Shown: piece by piece, positions 7,783 to 16,165 of the stretch
How positions within the stretch are numbered: the first letter of the stretch is position 1
Layout: each line of letters begins with the position of its first letter
From: Glycomyces sp. YM15
GTDB taxonomy: Bacteria; Actinomycetota; Actinomycetes; Mycobacteriales; Micromonosporaceae
Length of the DNA: 64,000 nucleotides
Reading direction: 5' to 3'
Assembly (NCBI RefSeq): GCF_016918015.1
Contig: NZ_JAERMK010000010.1
Location: 1-64,000 of the forward strand
The notes under the pieces: model-generated
What the model saw: the letters and a program-made list of their open reading frames with translations, nothing else
Database searches by the model: none
Told to the model about the DNA's origin: nothing
Program-made: the position numbers and the translations under genes

Positions 7783-7809
7783 CAGCTGGTCTCAGCTCAA
7801 GACCAGTTG
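7783..7809. terminator. Bidirectional terminator
   Basis: 10-bp stem CAGCTGGTCT/AGACCAGTTG (one G-T) with a 7-nt loop between two convergent genes, overlapping the stop codon of the minus-strand gene. Confidence 0.6.
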
Positions 7810-8451
7810 CGGCGCATAGGCGATGGCGATGAAGCGGACCGAGCGGCCGATGAGGCACGCGGCGACGAACAGCGGCAGGTTGATGCGGGTCCCGGCTGCG
7901 CAGATGCTCGTGGCCATCAGCGGTGGGAAACCCGTTGTGGCACTGAGGAGCAGGACCGGGGCGGCGAGCGCGGGCCGGTCGAGGAGGGTCAGGAGCCTGC
8001 GGCCGGTCGCGACCAGCGCCGCGAACGGGCCGGTGCGGCGTCCGCGCACGGCCGGACCTGCGGCGGTATCGGTGTCGACGGCGGTTCGAGCGGTACCCGA
8101 CTCGGCGGCGGTCCGACCTGCGCCGCTCTCGGCCGCGGGGTTCGCCGGGGCCTCCACGGCTGCCGTCGGAGCGACCGCGGCCTCTGCGCAGCGGGCGGCT
8201 CGCTGCCGTCCCCGGCGCCGTTTCGCCGCTTCGAGCCATTGGCGCAGGCGGGTCGACCGGATGGCCCCGCGCGCGCCGAGGAACAGCGTCGTCTTGCCGA
8301 TCGTCTGACCCACCGCGGCCGCGACGCCGAGTGCGATCGGGCTGTAACCGGTGGCGGCGGCCAGCGCCACCAGGTACGGCTCGACCGGGGTGATCGGGAA
8401 GAACGCCGACACGAAGGCCGTGAGCGCCGCCGAGAGGCAAGCGGGGATCAC
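7792..8451 (-). CDS. VTT/DedA-like membrane protein
   Basis: 219 aa. The N-terminal part has the VTT hallmark: a hydrophobic pair around FFPITPVEPYLVALAAATGYSPIA with the Gly-rich segment GVAAAVGQTIGKTTLFLGAR. Near the C-terminus comes VLLLSATTGFPPLMATS, then a final helix containing FVAACLIGRSVRFIAIAY. A 75-aa Ala/Arg/Thr-rich insert separates the halves and looks disordered. VTT proteins include DedA-type lipid scramblases or transporters, so a role in membrane lipid handling is likely; the substrate is unknown. The start is a GTG at 8451 with only a weak ribosome site, so it may lie elsewhere. Confidence 0.7.
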   Translation of the reverse strand: MIPACLSAALTAFVSAFFPITPVEPYLVALAAATGYSPIALGVAAAVGQTIGKTTLFLGARGAIRSTRLRQWLEAAKRRRGRQRAARCAEAAVAPTAAVEAPANPAAESGAGRTAAESGTARTAVDTDTAAGPAVRGRRTGPFAALVATGRRLLTLLDRPALAAPVLLLSATTGFPPLMATSICAAGTRINLPLFVAACLIGRSVRFIAIAYAPQLVLS

Positions 8452-8707
8452 GGCCGCGCCACCCGCGCGGCAGCATCCGCGTCACCGGCGAAGACCCGCA
8501 TGTCGGGCAGACGCTCTCCAGCGCCCGCGGCGCTGCAGCCGGCCCGCGCGGCGCGGCCGTCGGAGGCCCTGGCGGGCGAGGCGGGAGTGGCGGGTGGCTC
8601 GATCATTCCAAGTCGGTTCGCTCGCGGGGGGTGTGGCTTGGCGCACTGGGAGCGACTGTAGTGCACCGATGCGGGCCGGGGAACCCCCGTCGCGTCGGCG
8701 AGTGCCG

Positions 8708-9403
8708 CTAAGGGCGCGTTCCCCACCGCCCCATCGGGATGCCGCCCTCGCGGTCGAACGCTCTGAACAGCGCCTTGGCGTCCCAGTCGTTCGCCGGCTC
8801 CCCCTCGGCGGCGGCCAGGTACTCGGTGATGAACGCGCGCAACAGTTTGCCGGACAAGCGGTCCAGACGTTCGGGGGTGAACGTGGGGTCGGCGTGGATC
8901 ACCAGCAGCAGCATCCCCTGGACGCGCCGCGAAGCCCCGCCGATGCCCGGCTGGAAGTACGGCAGGTCGAGGACCCGCGCGCCCGCGGACTCGTAGAAGC
9001 CCAGGCGGCGGCGCGGGTCGCCGTAGTCCTCATGCACCATGCGCGCGTCCGGTGATTCGATCTCAGCGACGATGAGGCACGGGTCGTAGCGTTCCCTCCA
9101 AGCGTCCACCGCGTCCCGCAGCAGCCGTCCGCCGAGGCCGTGCCCCCGCGTGCCCGGCTTGACGGCCAGATTCGCCAGCATCTGCACCCGCGACGCCTCC
9201 CACCAGTGCCCGAACGCCGCCGCTGCCGGTCTGCCGGTGTCGTCGACGGCCACGAGCAGGCTCCCGAGCCCGGTCTCCAGGGTCTCGGCGAGGCTCTCCT
9301 CGCTCTCCAGCTCCTCGGGCGGGAACGCGGGCACCAGCACCTCGCGGTACACCTGCGCGAGCATCCCGCCCGGCCGCGTCTGCTCCACGATCCGATACTT
9401 CAT
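8708..9403 (-). CDS. GNAT-family N-acetyltransferase
   Basis: 231 aa. The GNAT acetyl-CoA loop is seen as LAVKPGTRGHGLGGRLLRDAV (V-x-P-x-x-R-G-x-G-x-G), preceded by the beta-strand SLLVAVDDTGRPAAAAFGHW and followed by the C-terminal acyl-binding elements LGFYESAGARVLDLPYFQP. About 50 extra residues at the C-terminus exceed a minimal GNAT. The acceptor substrate is not predictable. The start ATG has GAGGGGG about 6 nt upstream. It is transcribed in the same direction as the 784-aa gene that ends 44 nt upstream. Confidence 0.85.
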   Translation of the reverse strand: MKYRIVEQTRPGGMLAQVYREVLVPAFPPEELESEESLAETLETGLGSLLVAVDDTGRPAAAAFGHWWEASRVQMLANLAVKPGTRGHGLGGRLLRDAVDAWRERYDPCLIVAEIESPDARMVHEDYGDPRRRLGFYESAGARVLDLPYFQPGIGGASRRVQGMLLLVIHADPTFTPERLDRLSGKLLRAFITEYLAAAEGEPANDWDAKALFRAFDREGGIPMGRWGTRP

Positions 9404-9447
9404 CCGAGCCCCCTCACCAGGAGCCCAGTATTTCAAGGAACGGCAGT

Positions 9448-11802
9448 TCAGGCGGCCACTCGCGCAGACTTGCGGCGGCCGCGCCAGCGCCGCACGAGCA
9501 CCACCGGGGCCGTGACGATCCGCAGCGCGGTCGCCCAGGCGCCGTAGTAGGACACCCAGCGGCGCATCACGTAGACGACCGCCCAGACCGCCACGACCGC
9601 CGTCACCGCGCTCCAGCCGAGCGGCGTCCACAGGCCCGCGGCCTGCCAGATGCTGATCGCGGCGCACACGCTGAGCGCCGAGACGGCCGCGGTGAGGGAG
9701 TCGCGGATGCGCTGCTGCCGGTCGCCCTCCCATCGCTGCAAAGTCGCCTCGGACTGGTCGGCCATGACCTCGCCGAGCCCGGCCTCGAACGTCTCGAGCT
9801 GCTCGTCGACGCCGCTGACGTCGAGGAGTCGGCGCAGCGCGGCCGCGTTCGAGGGGGAGCGCAGGAGCGAGGGCGAGTGCAGCAGCGAGATCACCTGCCG
9901 GGTCTCGCTCTCGAAGCCGAGCATCCGGGTCCGGGAGGCCTTGATCGCCTCTAGATGCGCGGACCGGTCGGCGCCGGGCGTGTTGTAGGCGGCGATGGAG
10001 GCGGTGACACTGGCCCGGTACGTGTCGAGCTGGTGGTTCCAGGCGGCGAGCGTGCCGCTGAGACAGGCCGTGAACTCGGCGACGGCCTCCAGGTCGCCGG
10101 AGATGAAGTTCGGGGCGTCGAGCGCGGCGATCACGGTGGTGTTCTCGGTGGAGATGAGCAGGTCGCCTTGGTTGCGCTGGTTCCAGATCTGCTTGCTGTG
10201 GTCGTCGGCGAGCCGCACCCAGTCCCACAGCGACTCCTTCGCGTCCGGTGCGGCGTGCAAGAGCACGGAGGACCCGACGAGGGTGAGCAGGCGGCGGCCG
10301 TCCTGCACCATCTCGCTGCCGCCGTTGCTGACGTGCGGGCCGTACTCGTGCTTGCGCTCGCTCGCGCGCAGCACCCGTATGAGCACATGGGAGCGTCCCC
10401 TATGGATTTCAACGGGTTCGAAGTGATGCCGCTTCCGTTCCGCCTCCTCGTCGGTCGCGAGATGCGCGGGCAGCTGTTCGAGGAGGAGGTCGCGGGCGAA
10501 TCGCGACAGGCGGTCCCAGGTGCGATCGGAGTCGCCGCAGCGCACGTCGATGGTCCCGTGCTCGCGCGCCGCCCGGAACATCGCGGCGTGCAGCTCGCCG
10601 GGGTAGACGTCGGTGAGGGTGCGTTCGAGGCGCAGGCAGTGGACGCCCATGGGGGAGAACCGGATCGACGCGGCGAGCTCCTCGGTCGTCTCGTCGTCGA
10701 CGCGCAGCAGCACGTTCGGCAGGGACATCTCCATGCCGTCGAACCGCTTGTCGGTCTCGAGGCGCGGCTCCCAGATGTCGGCGTGGTACGTGAAGTGGTC
10801 ATGGATCGCGTTGGGCCGCAACAGATCCGAGTCCACCCGCCGCTCGAGCGAATGCCGCAGCCGCGAGGTGAGCGCGACGTAGTCCAGCCCGGTCACCCCG
10901 AACGGGAACAGGTACACGATCCGGCCCTCGTCGACCCGCATCCACCGCCGCGAGTCCTTGAAAGGCGCCCGGCCCAGGAACGCCAGCAGGCGCTCCAGCG
11001 CCTGCCGGTGGGCGTTGAGCTTGCTCAGCTCGACCGAGGAGAACTGCCACTCGTTCGCCAAGCGCTGCAGGTCTTTGCGCATCTCGTACTTCGGCGCCTG
11101 CCCGCCGGACGCGACGGCCAGCGCCTGATTCGCCCGGTGCAGCGCCGAGTGGTACTCGTTGCGGATGCACACCTCGTCCCGCACGTACCCGCTGATCGGG
11201 TCGGTGTGCCCTTCGGTCTCCTCGAGGAGGCCGGCGTACCCGGCGAGGAGTTCCCGCAGCGCGGTCTCATAGCGAAGTCGCGACCCGGTCTTGAGCCGGT
11301 CCTCCAGGAGGATCTCGGCGCGCACGAGGTCGCACAGGCGCAGCGCCAGCGCGACGGGCTCGTCCGGTTCGGCGTCGAGGCCCCACGGCTCCCGCACGGT
11401 CTTGGCGAACCGGATCATGCACTTGGTGAGCAGGTCCACCCGGTACGTGTGGTTCCATGCTCGCACCGAGCTGTGGTGCACCCAGAGGCACAGCAGCGCG
11501 CGGTCGAAGCCGTGCCTCGTCCGCGCCGCCTGCGCCGCGAACTCGGCCCCGGCCAGCGCGAGGTAGGTCTCCTCGAGCTCGGGCCCGCCTTCGGCCCCGA
11601 TCTCGGACTGGAGCCCGTTCCACACGAAGCAGTCCCGCACCGCTCGCGTATCGACGCCGCACCGTTCGCGCAACCGCGCCTCGATCCGCCGGTGCACGGC
11701 GACGTCTCTGGCCTCCAACGGCTCAATGAAGTCGTCGCCGGTCGACCCAGTGCGCGCCAACGGGACCGAAACGCCGGTCTCCGACTCTGAGTGGGTGCTC
11801 AT
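9448..11802 (-). CDS. Large protein of unknown function with C-terminal membrane pair
   Basis: 784 aa. The first roughly 690 residues are soluble and mixed helix/strand, with Trp/His-rich patches (LWVHHSSVRAWNHTYRV) and a run of charged segments. Two hydrophobic helices at about 695-745 (containing VCAAISIWQAAGLW and WSAVTAVVAVWAVVYVM) anchor the C-terminus, followed by a basic tail RRWRGRRKSARVAA. No catalytic motif is recognised. The topology resembles tail-anchored cytoplasmic sensors of actinobacteria. A large antisense frame over the same stretch (9955-11790) is considered a shadow. Start at ATG 11802; the ribosome site is weak. Confidence 0.75.
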   Translation of the reverse strand: MSTHSESETGVSVPLARTGSTGDDFIEPLEARDVAVHRRIEARLRERCGVDTRAVRDCFVWNGLQSEIGAEGGPELEETYLALAGAEFAAQAARTRHGFDRALLCLWVHHSSVRAWNHTYRVDLLTKCMIRFAKTVREPWGLDAEPDEPVALALRLCDLVRAEILLEDRLKTGSRLRYETALRELLAGYAGLLEETEGHTDPISGYVRDEVCIRNEYHSALHRANQALAVASGGQAPKYEMRKDLQRLANEWQFSSVELSKLNAHRQALERLLAFLGRAPFKDSRRWMRVDEGRIVYLFPFGVTGLDYVALTSRLRHSLERRVDSDLLRPNAIHDHFTYHADIWEPRLETDKRFDGMEMSLPNVLLRVDDETTEELAASIRFSPMGVHCLRLERTLTDVYPGELHAAMFRAAREHGTIDVRCGDSDRTWDRLSRFARDLLLEQLPAHLATDEEAERKRHHFEPVEIHRGRSHVLIRVLRASERKHEYGPHVSNGGSEMVQDGRRLLTLVGSSVLLHAAPDAKESLWDWVRLADDHSKQIWNQRNQGDLLISTENTTVIAALDAPNFISGDLEAVAEFTACLSGTLAAWNHQLDTYRASVTASIAAYNTPGADRSAHLEAIKASRTRMLGFESETRQVISLLHSPSLLRSPSNAAALRRLLDVSGVDEQLETFEAGLGEVMADQSEATLQRWEGDRQQRIRDSLTAAVSALSVCAAISIWQAAGLWTPLGWSAVTAVVAVWAVVYVMRRWVSYYGAWATALRIVTAPVVLVRRWRGRRKSARVAA

Positions 11803-11952
11803 GAACCCAGGGTAGGGTGACCGCGCCCATCCGGCGGGTCACCGCCGCTGCCACGCTGCGGAGACGGTGCTGACGGGCGCCCGAGCGCCTCCTGCCGGCG
11901 GGCCCTCACGGAACGGCAACCGCCTCAGCGCAACCGAGGAGGCGACAGCCTC

Positions 11953-12432
11953 ATGAGCACAGTGCAACGCCACCCCGGCGAACCTCCCATGCAGGTCCGA
12001 TCCGGCCCCTACCCGCCCCCGCGGCCCAAGGCTCGCCTTCCCCTCTGGTTTCACCTGCTCGCGTGCCTGCTGGTGTGGCCCGCGGTGTTCGCCACCATCG
12101 TCATCGCCGAGTTCGTAGCCGTCGTGATCGTCTACGACACCTGGGCCGGGCCGCTCTTCTGGCCTATCGCCTGGATCCTGTCCGCGATCGTCTACGGGTT
12201 GTTCGTCGGTGTGCCGCTGGCGATCTGCGGACGCAGACAGCGGCCGTACCTGCGGCTGATCCCGGCGGTGACCGCAGCGGCTCCGTTCGTGTGCTTCGGC
12301 ATCCTGGTCGGCATCGGATCGATCCCCGTGACGGCGACCGGCCTCCTCTGGCTGATCCCCGCGATGGCGACCATCGCCCTCTCGATCCTGGTCCAGACGG
12401 CTCGCTGGTGGAGGGCCGGGAACGGAGAGTGA
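11953..12432 (+). CDS. Four-helix membrane protein
   Basis: 159 aa. After a 35-aa Pro/Arg-rich cytoplasmic tail come four membrane helices: LLACLLVWPAVFATIVIAEF, FWPIAWILSAIVYGLFVGV, LIPAVTAAAPFVCFGILVGI and GLLWLIPAMATIALSILV. No family is recognised. GAGGAGG lies 10 nt upstream of the ATG. The gene is divergent from the 784-aa gene and directly abuts a dehydrogenase remnant. Confidence 0.7.
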   Translation: MSTVQRHPGEPPMQVRSGPYPPPRPKARLPLWFHLLACLLVWPAVFATIVIAEFVAVVIVYDTWAGPLFWPIAWILSAIVYGLFVGVPLAICGRRQRPYLRLIPAVTAAAPFVCFGILVGIGSIPVTATGLLWLIPAMATIALSILVQTARWWRAGNGE

Positions 12433-12433
12433 G

Positions 12434-12585
12434 GTGGGCGGTCGAAGGCGCCGCCGAGGCGGGCCTGGAACCGGTCGCAGCGCTCCCGGACCTGTTGGCG
12501 CAGGCCGAGATCGTCCTCTCGGTGGTGCCCGGCGTTCGGCGAAGACCTCGCCCAGCAGCTGGCCGCAGCCTTGCCTTCGGTTATG
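12434..12585 (+). pseudogene. Remnant of an NAD-binding dehydrogenase
   Basis: One frame reads WAVEGAAEAGLEPVAALPD then LLAQAEIVLSVVPG, and after a single-base shift continues AFGEDLAQQLAAALPSVMT. This is the typical segment after the Rossmann core of 6-phosphogluconate/3-hydroxyisobutyrate dehydrogenase-like proteins. The N-terminal nucleotide-binding half and the C-terminal domain are missing. It is therefore a short, frameshifted fragment, presumably left by a deletion next to the adjacent membrane gene. Confidence 0.6.
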
Positions 12586-13105
12586 ACCAGGGAGGTGTCC
12601 AGGCGAGGCGTTTGCAGACCACGTCAAGATTCGGTTCGGTCAGGCTCGACAGGTCGGAGAGGTTGCCCATGCGTCCTGCCAAGACGTCCATCCGGGTGAT
12701 CGAGCTGTCGGGATGCCCGACGTCGTTACGGATCTCCAGCAAGAAGTCGGCGTACAGCCGGAACTGTATATCCGCAGGTGGTTGATGCGGTAGCGCCATC
12801 ATGAATCGCGAATAGGCCCGGACTGCACCATCGGAGGCGTAGACGTTCAGCCAGGTGTCGAATTCGCGCTTATGTTCCAGCTCCTCAGGTGTAGGCACTT
12901 CGTCAGAGGTGAACATGCGGTCGAGCAGCCGAACGATGGGCTCATACATCGCTCGCTTGGTGTCAGCGATTCGCTCGAAGGACTGGTTAGTGCGTTGGAG
13001 TCGCACCTCCTCACGACGTGAAATGTTGGCGAACACGCCCGCCACTATGGCAGCGATAACCGAAGCCACGGCCGCAATGACCGCTACAACTATCGGGGAG
13101 GACAT
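12581..13105 (-). CDS. Membrane-anchored hypothetical protein
   Basis: 174 aa. An N-terminal helix (VVAVIAAVASVIAAIVAGVF) anchors a soluble helical domain with Arg/Glu-rich segments (SRREEVRLQRTNQSFERIAD) and an aromatic core (EFDTWLNVYASDGAVRAYSR). The form resembles small membrane-tethered helical proteins found beside mobile or defence genes; function is unknown. It lacks a strong ribosome site and uses less GC-biased codons than the housekeeping genes nearby. Confidence 0.65.
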   Translation of the reverse strand: MSSPIVVAVIAAVASVIAAIVAGVFANISRREEVRLQRTNQSFERIADTKRAMYEPIVRLLDRMFTSDEVPTPEELEHKREFDTWLNVYASDGAVRAYSRFMMALPHQPPADIQFRLYADFLLEIRNDVGHPDSSITRMDVLAGRMGNLSDLSSLTEPNLDVVCKRLAWTPPWS

Positions 13106-13346
13106 GCGACGGATTCAATCATTCGTCCTCGCTCGAGAGTGTCGGGTACACGACACCGGGCGGACTGAGGTCACGTGCTTGCGTGGAGGGCCTGGTTGTG
13201 ACGCTTGGGGCGTATAGCGCAGGCACGCGGAAATCGTGATCATTGCGGTGCTGGGCAGGGTTTGGGAGCCGGAGTCGAGGACCCTCCAGGGGGATCCGAA
13301 CAGCCTTTGGTTGAGGTCTGTGGGGGCGGTCCAATAGGGTGTGGTC

Positions 13347-14318
13347 ATGGGTAGGTTGTTCCGGCGTGTCGTTCGCAACGTACGTGGTCCGCGACGCGTC
13401 AGTCGCGCCTCCACGGTCCGCAGCGCGGACGGGAGGCAATACCGGGTCGTGGCGGTCGACGAGGCCGAGGCAGCTGAGTTCGCCGACCCGCCAAGGAAGT
13501 GGGGACGAGTCGGTGCGATGGCCGGAGCGTGGGCCATCGTCGTCGCCCTGGGCGGCTGGGTTGCTCCCAGCTTTGCCGAGAGCGGCAACCCTGCCAATGT
13601 TGACCCACGTGATGAAGCCGCCTCCAGCGCAAACAACGCAGCCTGGCGATACCTTCGCTATGGATCGAACCAGGACTTGGAACGGGCCGAGGCGACTCTC
13701 TGTGAAGGCGCCTCTCCTGAGCTGACACCTTCCGATCTTGATGCTATTCGCCAGGCATACGACGCTGAGCTTGGCGGAATCACCCGAGTGGACCTCGAGA
13801 CCGGAGACCCGGTGCCTGGCGTGGATGGAACCACGGTGGCAGGGACGGTCTCCTACATCCACGAGGCGACTCAGCGGTTCGAAGAATTCGTCATCACGGT
13901 CCAGGAAGATGATGGGGCGTTCTGCGTCTCGAACGCGGTGCGGGTTGGAGGCGAAGAGCCAGGATCTGGCGATGATCTTGGCGAGGTTGTCGACCCTGAG
14001 GCAGTCGCCGCCGATTTCATGCGTGCGATCGTTGTCGAACGAGAGCCTGGCTCTGCAGCTGCACCCCATTGCGCCGCAAACACAGGCGTTACGCCTGAAG
14101 AGATCGACGCGGCGATCAGTGAGTGGGCCAAGGCAAACGGTGAATTCACGGCCTTCATCGACACGATCGAACCAGCGGAGTCCTCAGAGACATCCATCAC
14201 GGCCTTTACCTTTGAGATCTCCCTCAAGGCCTCCTTGAACCAGGAAACGTTCAGCTTTACCGTTGCAGTGCAAGAGGGTTGTGTGACGATGATATCGGGT
14301 GGAGATGGACTTATCTAA
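13347..14318 (+). CDS. Membrane-anchored protein with two NTF2-like Cys-pair domains
   Basis: 323 aa. A basic N-terminus leads to one hydrophobic segment ending in GGWVAPSFA, then two tandem domains of about 110 aa. Each has the same order of elements: helix-rich start, a Cys (LCEGASPEL; PHCAANTGVT), a Pro-Glu/Ser-Asp helix (LTPSDLDAIRQAYDAE; VTPEEIDAAISEWAK), beta strands and a second Cys (FCVSNAV; GCVTMIS). This suggests a duplicated extracytoplasmic NTF2-like domain closed by a disulfide. VirB8/TcpC secretion proteins have this fold, so a link with the secretion operon 2 kb away is possible but unproven. The ATG at 13347 is favoured over a GTG at 13341 by AGGGTG spacing. Confidence 0.7.
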   Translation: MGRLFRRVVRNVRGPRRVSRASTVRSADGRQYRVVAVDEAEAAEFADPPRKWGRVGAMAGAWAIVVALGGWVAPSFAESGNPANVDPRDEAASSANNAAWRYLRYGSNQDLERAEATLCEGASPELTPSDLDAIRQAYDAELGGITRVDLETGDPVPGVDGTTVAGTVSYIHEATQRFEEFVITVQEDDGAFCVSNAVRVGGEEPGSGDDLGEVVDPEAVAADFMRAIVVEREPGSAAAPHCAANTGVTPEEIDAAISEWAKANGEFTAFIDTIEPAESSETSITAFTFEISLKASLNQETFSFTVAVQEGCVTMISGGDGLI

Positions 14319-14484
14319 ATATCTTGCGTCCGTGATCCACTTGAGACCTCTCGACACGCCGTAAGTGAAGGTTGACAACTCGGAGAAGTTCGCTCACCAT
14401 TTGGTCAGCGCGCCTCTGGCTCACGATCGGTTGATCCGCTTGTGCGAGGCTTCGCGCCCAACTGAATGAGGCAGAAGTACATCT

Positions 14485-14528
14485 GCCGCCCGGTGGCACC
14501 GACTACCAATCATGTTCCACCGGGCGGC
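14485..14528. promoter_or_regulatory. 12-bp inverted repeat before the 14555 gene
   Basis: Perfect 12-bp arms GCCGCCCGGTGG/CCACCGGGCGGC around a 20-nt loop. It ends 12 nt before the GAGGAG ribosome site of the next gene. It may be a terminator for the preceding gene, or a leader hairpin or operator controlling the 14555-15771 pair. Confidence 0.5.
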
Positions 14529-14554
14529 CCCTTGAACCAGAGGAGCAAGCTCCC

Positions 14555-15448
14555 TTGGCAACTACGACGATACTCGATTTCGGGCTGCCCGCAAACAGCC
14601 ATTCCGGGGCGAATCAGAACCGCCGACCGGGCGTTCCCACTTACCTTGAGCAGGTGGTTTACGCCGCCGATGTCGACTCGAATGCGCCCGGCACGTACCG
14701 CTACGACCCAGAGGCCTCCGACCCGACGCTCCCCGAATCCGACCCTCGATCCCCCCGCTACGAACCACCGCATCTGCGGCACCGGCCCGGCGACACGCGG
14801 ATCATCGACCGTAAACGCCCGCACGATCCGCTCGACCCCGGCCCGTTCGGTTCACCCGACTGGCGTCCCGACACTCGCACCGGCAGGCACCGACGAGGGG
14901 AACTTCCCGACCCGCCGCGCCAGGCCGAACCGAACCAGCCCCGACCCGAGCGCGCCAAGCGACCGTCACCCGGCCCCACCTCCGAAGGGACCGAGGGATG
15001 TCGCATGTCGACCGGTCTGGGCGGCAGCGAACGGCCCAAACGTCCGCGACGGCGATTCTGGGAAGACGACCACGAGGACCGCTACGACTTCGGCAAGCTC
15101 CGCGAAGACGCTTGGACGCGGTTCATCGCCGGTTCCCAAGATCTGCACCAAGCACAACTGATGGCCACGACCACCTTCACCGACCGCTGGTTTCAGTTCT
15201 GGGCGACCATGTGCGCCTTGCTCTTCCGTGTACTCGGCATCGATATGGCCAAGAGCGAGGTCGTGATCGAAGATCCGACGGTCCCGCTCCGTACCGTTGC
15301 CGCGCAGGCCCAAACCGCGACTCGACCGCTGCTCGCGGGTACGCCCTTCCAAGGGACGCAACAAATGAGCCCCATCAGCCCATACCTCGGCGACTGGGAG
15401 CGACATTTCGATGAGCGTCAGGCCTTCCGAGAGGCGGTGGCGCTGTGA
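14555..15448 (+). CDS. Hypothetical Pro/Arg-rich protein
   Basis: 297 aa, unrecognised. Residues 30-165 are Pro/Arg/Asp-rich and probably disordered; residues about 165-235 form a folded block with charged helices (DDHEDRYDFGKLREDAWTR) and one hydrophobic stretch (WFQFWATMCALLFRVLGIDM) that may dip into the membrane. The start is a TTG with GAGGAG 9 nt upstream; no ATG fits. The stop overlaps the next gene by 4 nt (GTGA), so the two are translationally coupled. The position near the VirB-like operon suggests accessory status only. Confidence 0.65.
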   Translation: MATTTILDFGLPANSHSGANQNRRPGVPTYLEQVVYAADVDSNAPGTYRYDPEASDPTLPESDPRSPRYEPPHLRHRPGDTRIIDRKRPHDPLDPGPFGSPDWRPDTRTGRHRRGELPDPPRQAEPNQPRPERAKRPSPGPTSEGTEGCRMSTGLGGSERPKRPRRRFWEDDHEDRYDFGKLREDAWTRFIAGSQDLHQAQLMATTTFTDRWFQFWATMCALLFRVLGIDMAKSEVVIEDPTVPLRTVAAQAQTATRPLLAGTPFQGTQQMSPISPYLGDWERHFDERQAFREAVAL

Positions 15449-15771
15449 ACGCCAATTCTTCTGGCAGCGATGCGCCCAGAGGGAAGTCCGCCGCTGAGGA
15501 GCGCGACGGCCTTCACTTCGCGGCCGTGATCGGCGGACGGCGACTCTACTTCCAAGCCTTCCCAACTCAAGCGCGCTTTCGGATCACCATGGCCCGGGCT
15601 TGGGAACAGCGCACTGAAGCCCTCGGTTCGGTGATCCGGCTCGACACCGCCCAACCGGGTTTGCGCGTCTGCGCCCCATTGGAAGTCGAGTGGGCGGAGA
15701 AGCACGCTGAGAAGATCATCGACGAGGCCGTGTCGGTCTGGAAATCCATTATCCGCGGTTGCGAAGCTTGA
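15445..15771 (+). CDS. Small hypothetical protein
   Basis: 108 aa, soluble. After a polar N-terminus it has alternating strand/helix character (GLHFAAVIGGRRLYFQAF, then RITMARAWEQRTEALGSVI) and a C-terminal helix AEKHAEKIIDEAVSVWKSI. No family is recognised. It starts at a GTG overlapping the stop of the preceding gene, which fixes the start. It ends just before a very strong hairpin terminator, so it closes a two-gene unit. Confidence 0.65.
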   Translation: MNANSSGSDAPRGKSAAEERDGLHFAAVIGGRRLYFQAFPTQARFRITMARAWEQRTEALGSVIRLDTAQPGLRVCAPLEVEWAEKHAEKIIDEAVSVWKSIIRGCEA

Positions 15772-15791
15772 GCGGGAAACAGAGGGAAAGC

Positions 15792-15839
15792 ATGAAGAGG
15801 TCGGCGCACCGCGGTGGGGCAGTGCGCCGACCTCTTCAT
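15792..15839 (+). terminator. Strong 18-bp hairpin terminator
   Basis: A perfect 18-bp stem (arms 15792-15809 and 15822-15839) around a 12-nt loop, ending in a short TTATT tract and lying 20 nt after the stop of the coupled gene pair. Confidence 0.85.
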
Positions 15840-16165
15840 TATCCAAGTCTCCAAAGTCCGAGTTGCGGCGGTCCTTCCGGCGCAACGGATCCGGACTCGC
15901 GGGATCCTGAGATCCCTGCTTCGACAAAGCGATGGAAGTACTCGAGTGCGCGCCCGCAATATCGCAGACTCGGAACGGTCATCGTCGCGACGCTGGCGGA
16001 AGCTCGAGCCGAGTTGCAGGAGAGACTGAACGGCGCAGCTCCGCGCGGCCGGGGCTGAGGATCGGAGGGAACGAGGCGAGGGCTCGCTCAACACGACGAC
16101 GACTGCCGTCGCGACATCTCCACCAATGAATGCATCGAGTCCTGACCGTGCCGAATGAACAACGG
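15840..16165. other. Intergenic, no gene seen
   Basis: About 325 bases between the strong terminator and the stop of the cell-wall hydrolase gene. Short overlapping frames exist on both strands but none shows coding composition. No repeat or promoter pattern was found. Confidence 0.4.

Noticed and set aside
9955-11790. 611-codon plus-strand frame antisense to the 784-aa gene
   Set aside because: Low-complexity Val/Arg/Glu/Gln product, no ribosome site; the minus strand has natural protein composition and membrane helices.
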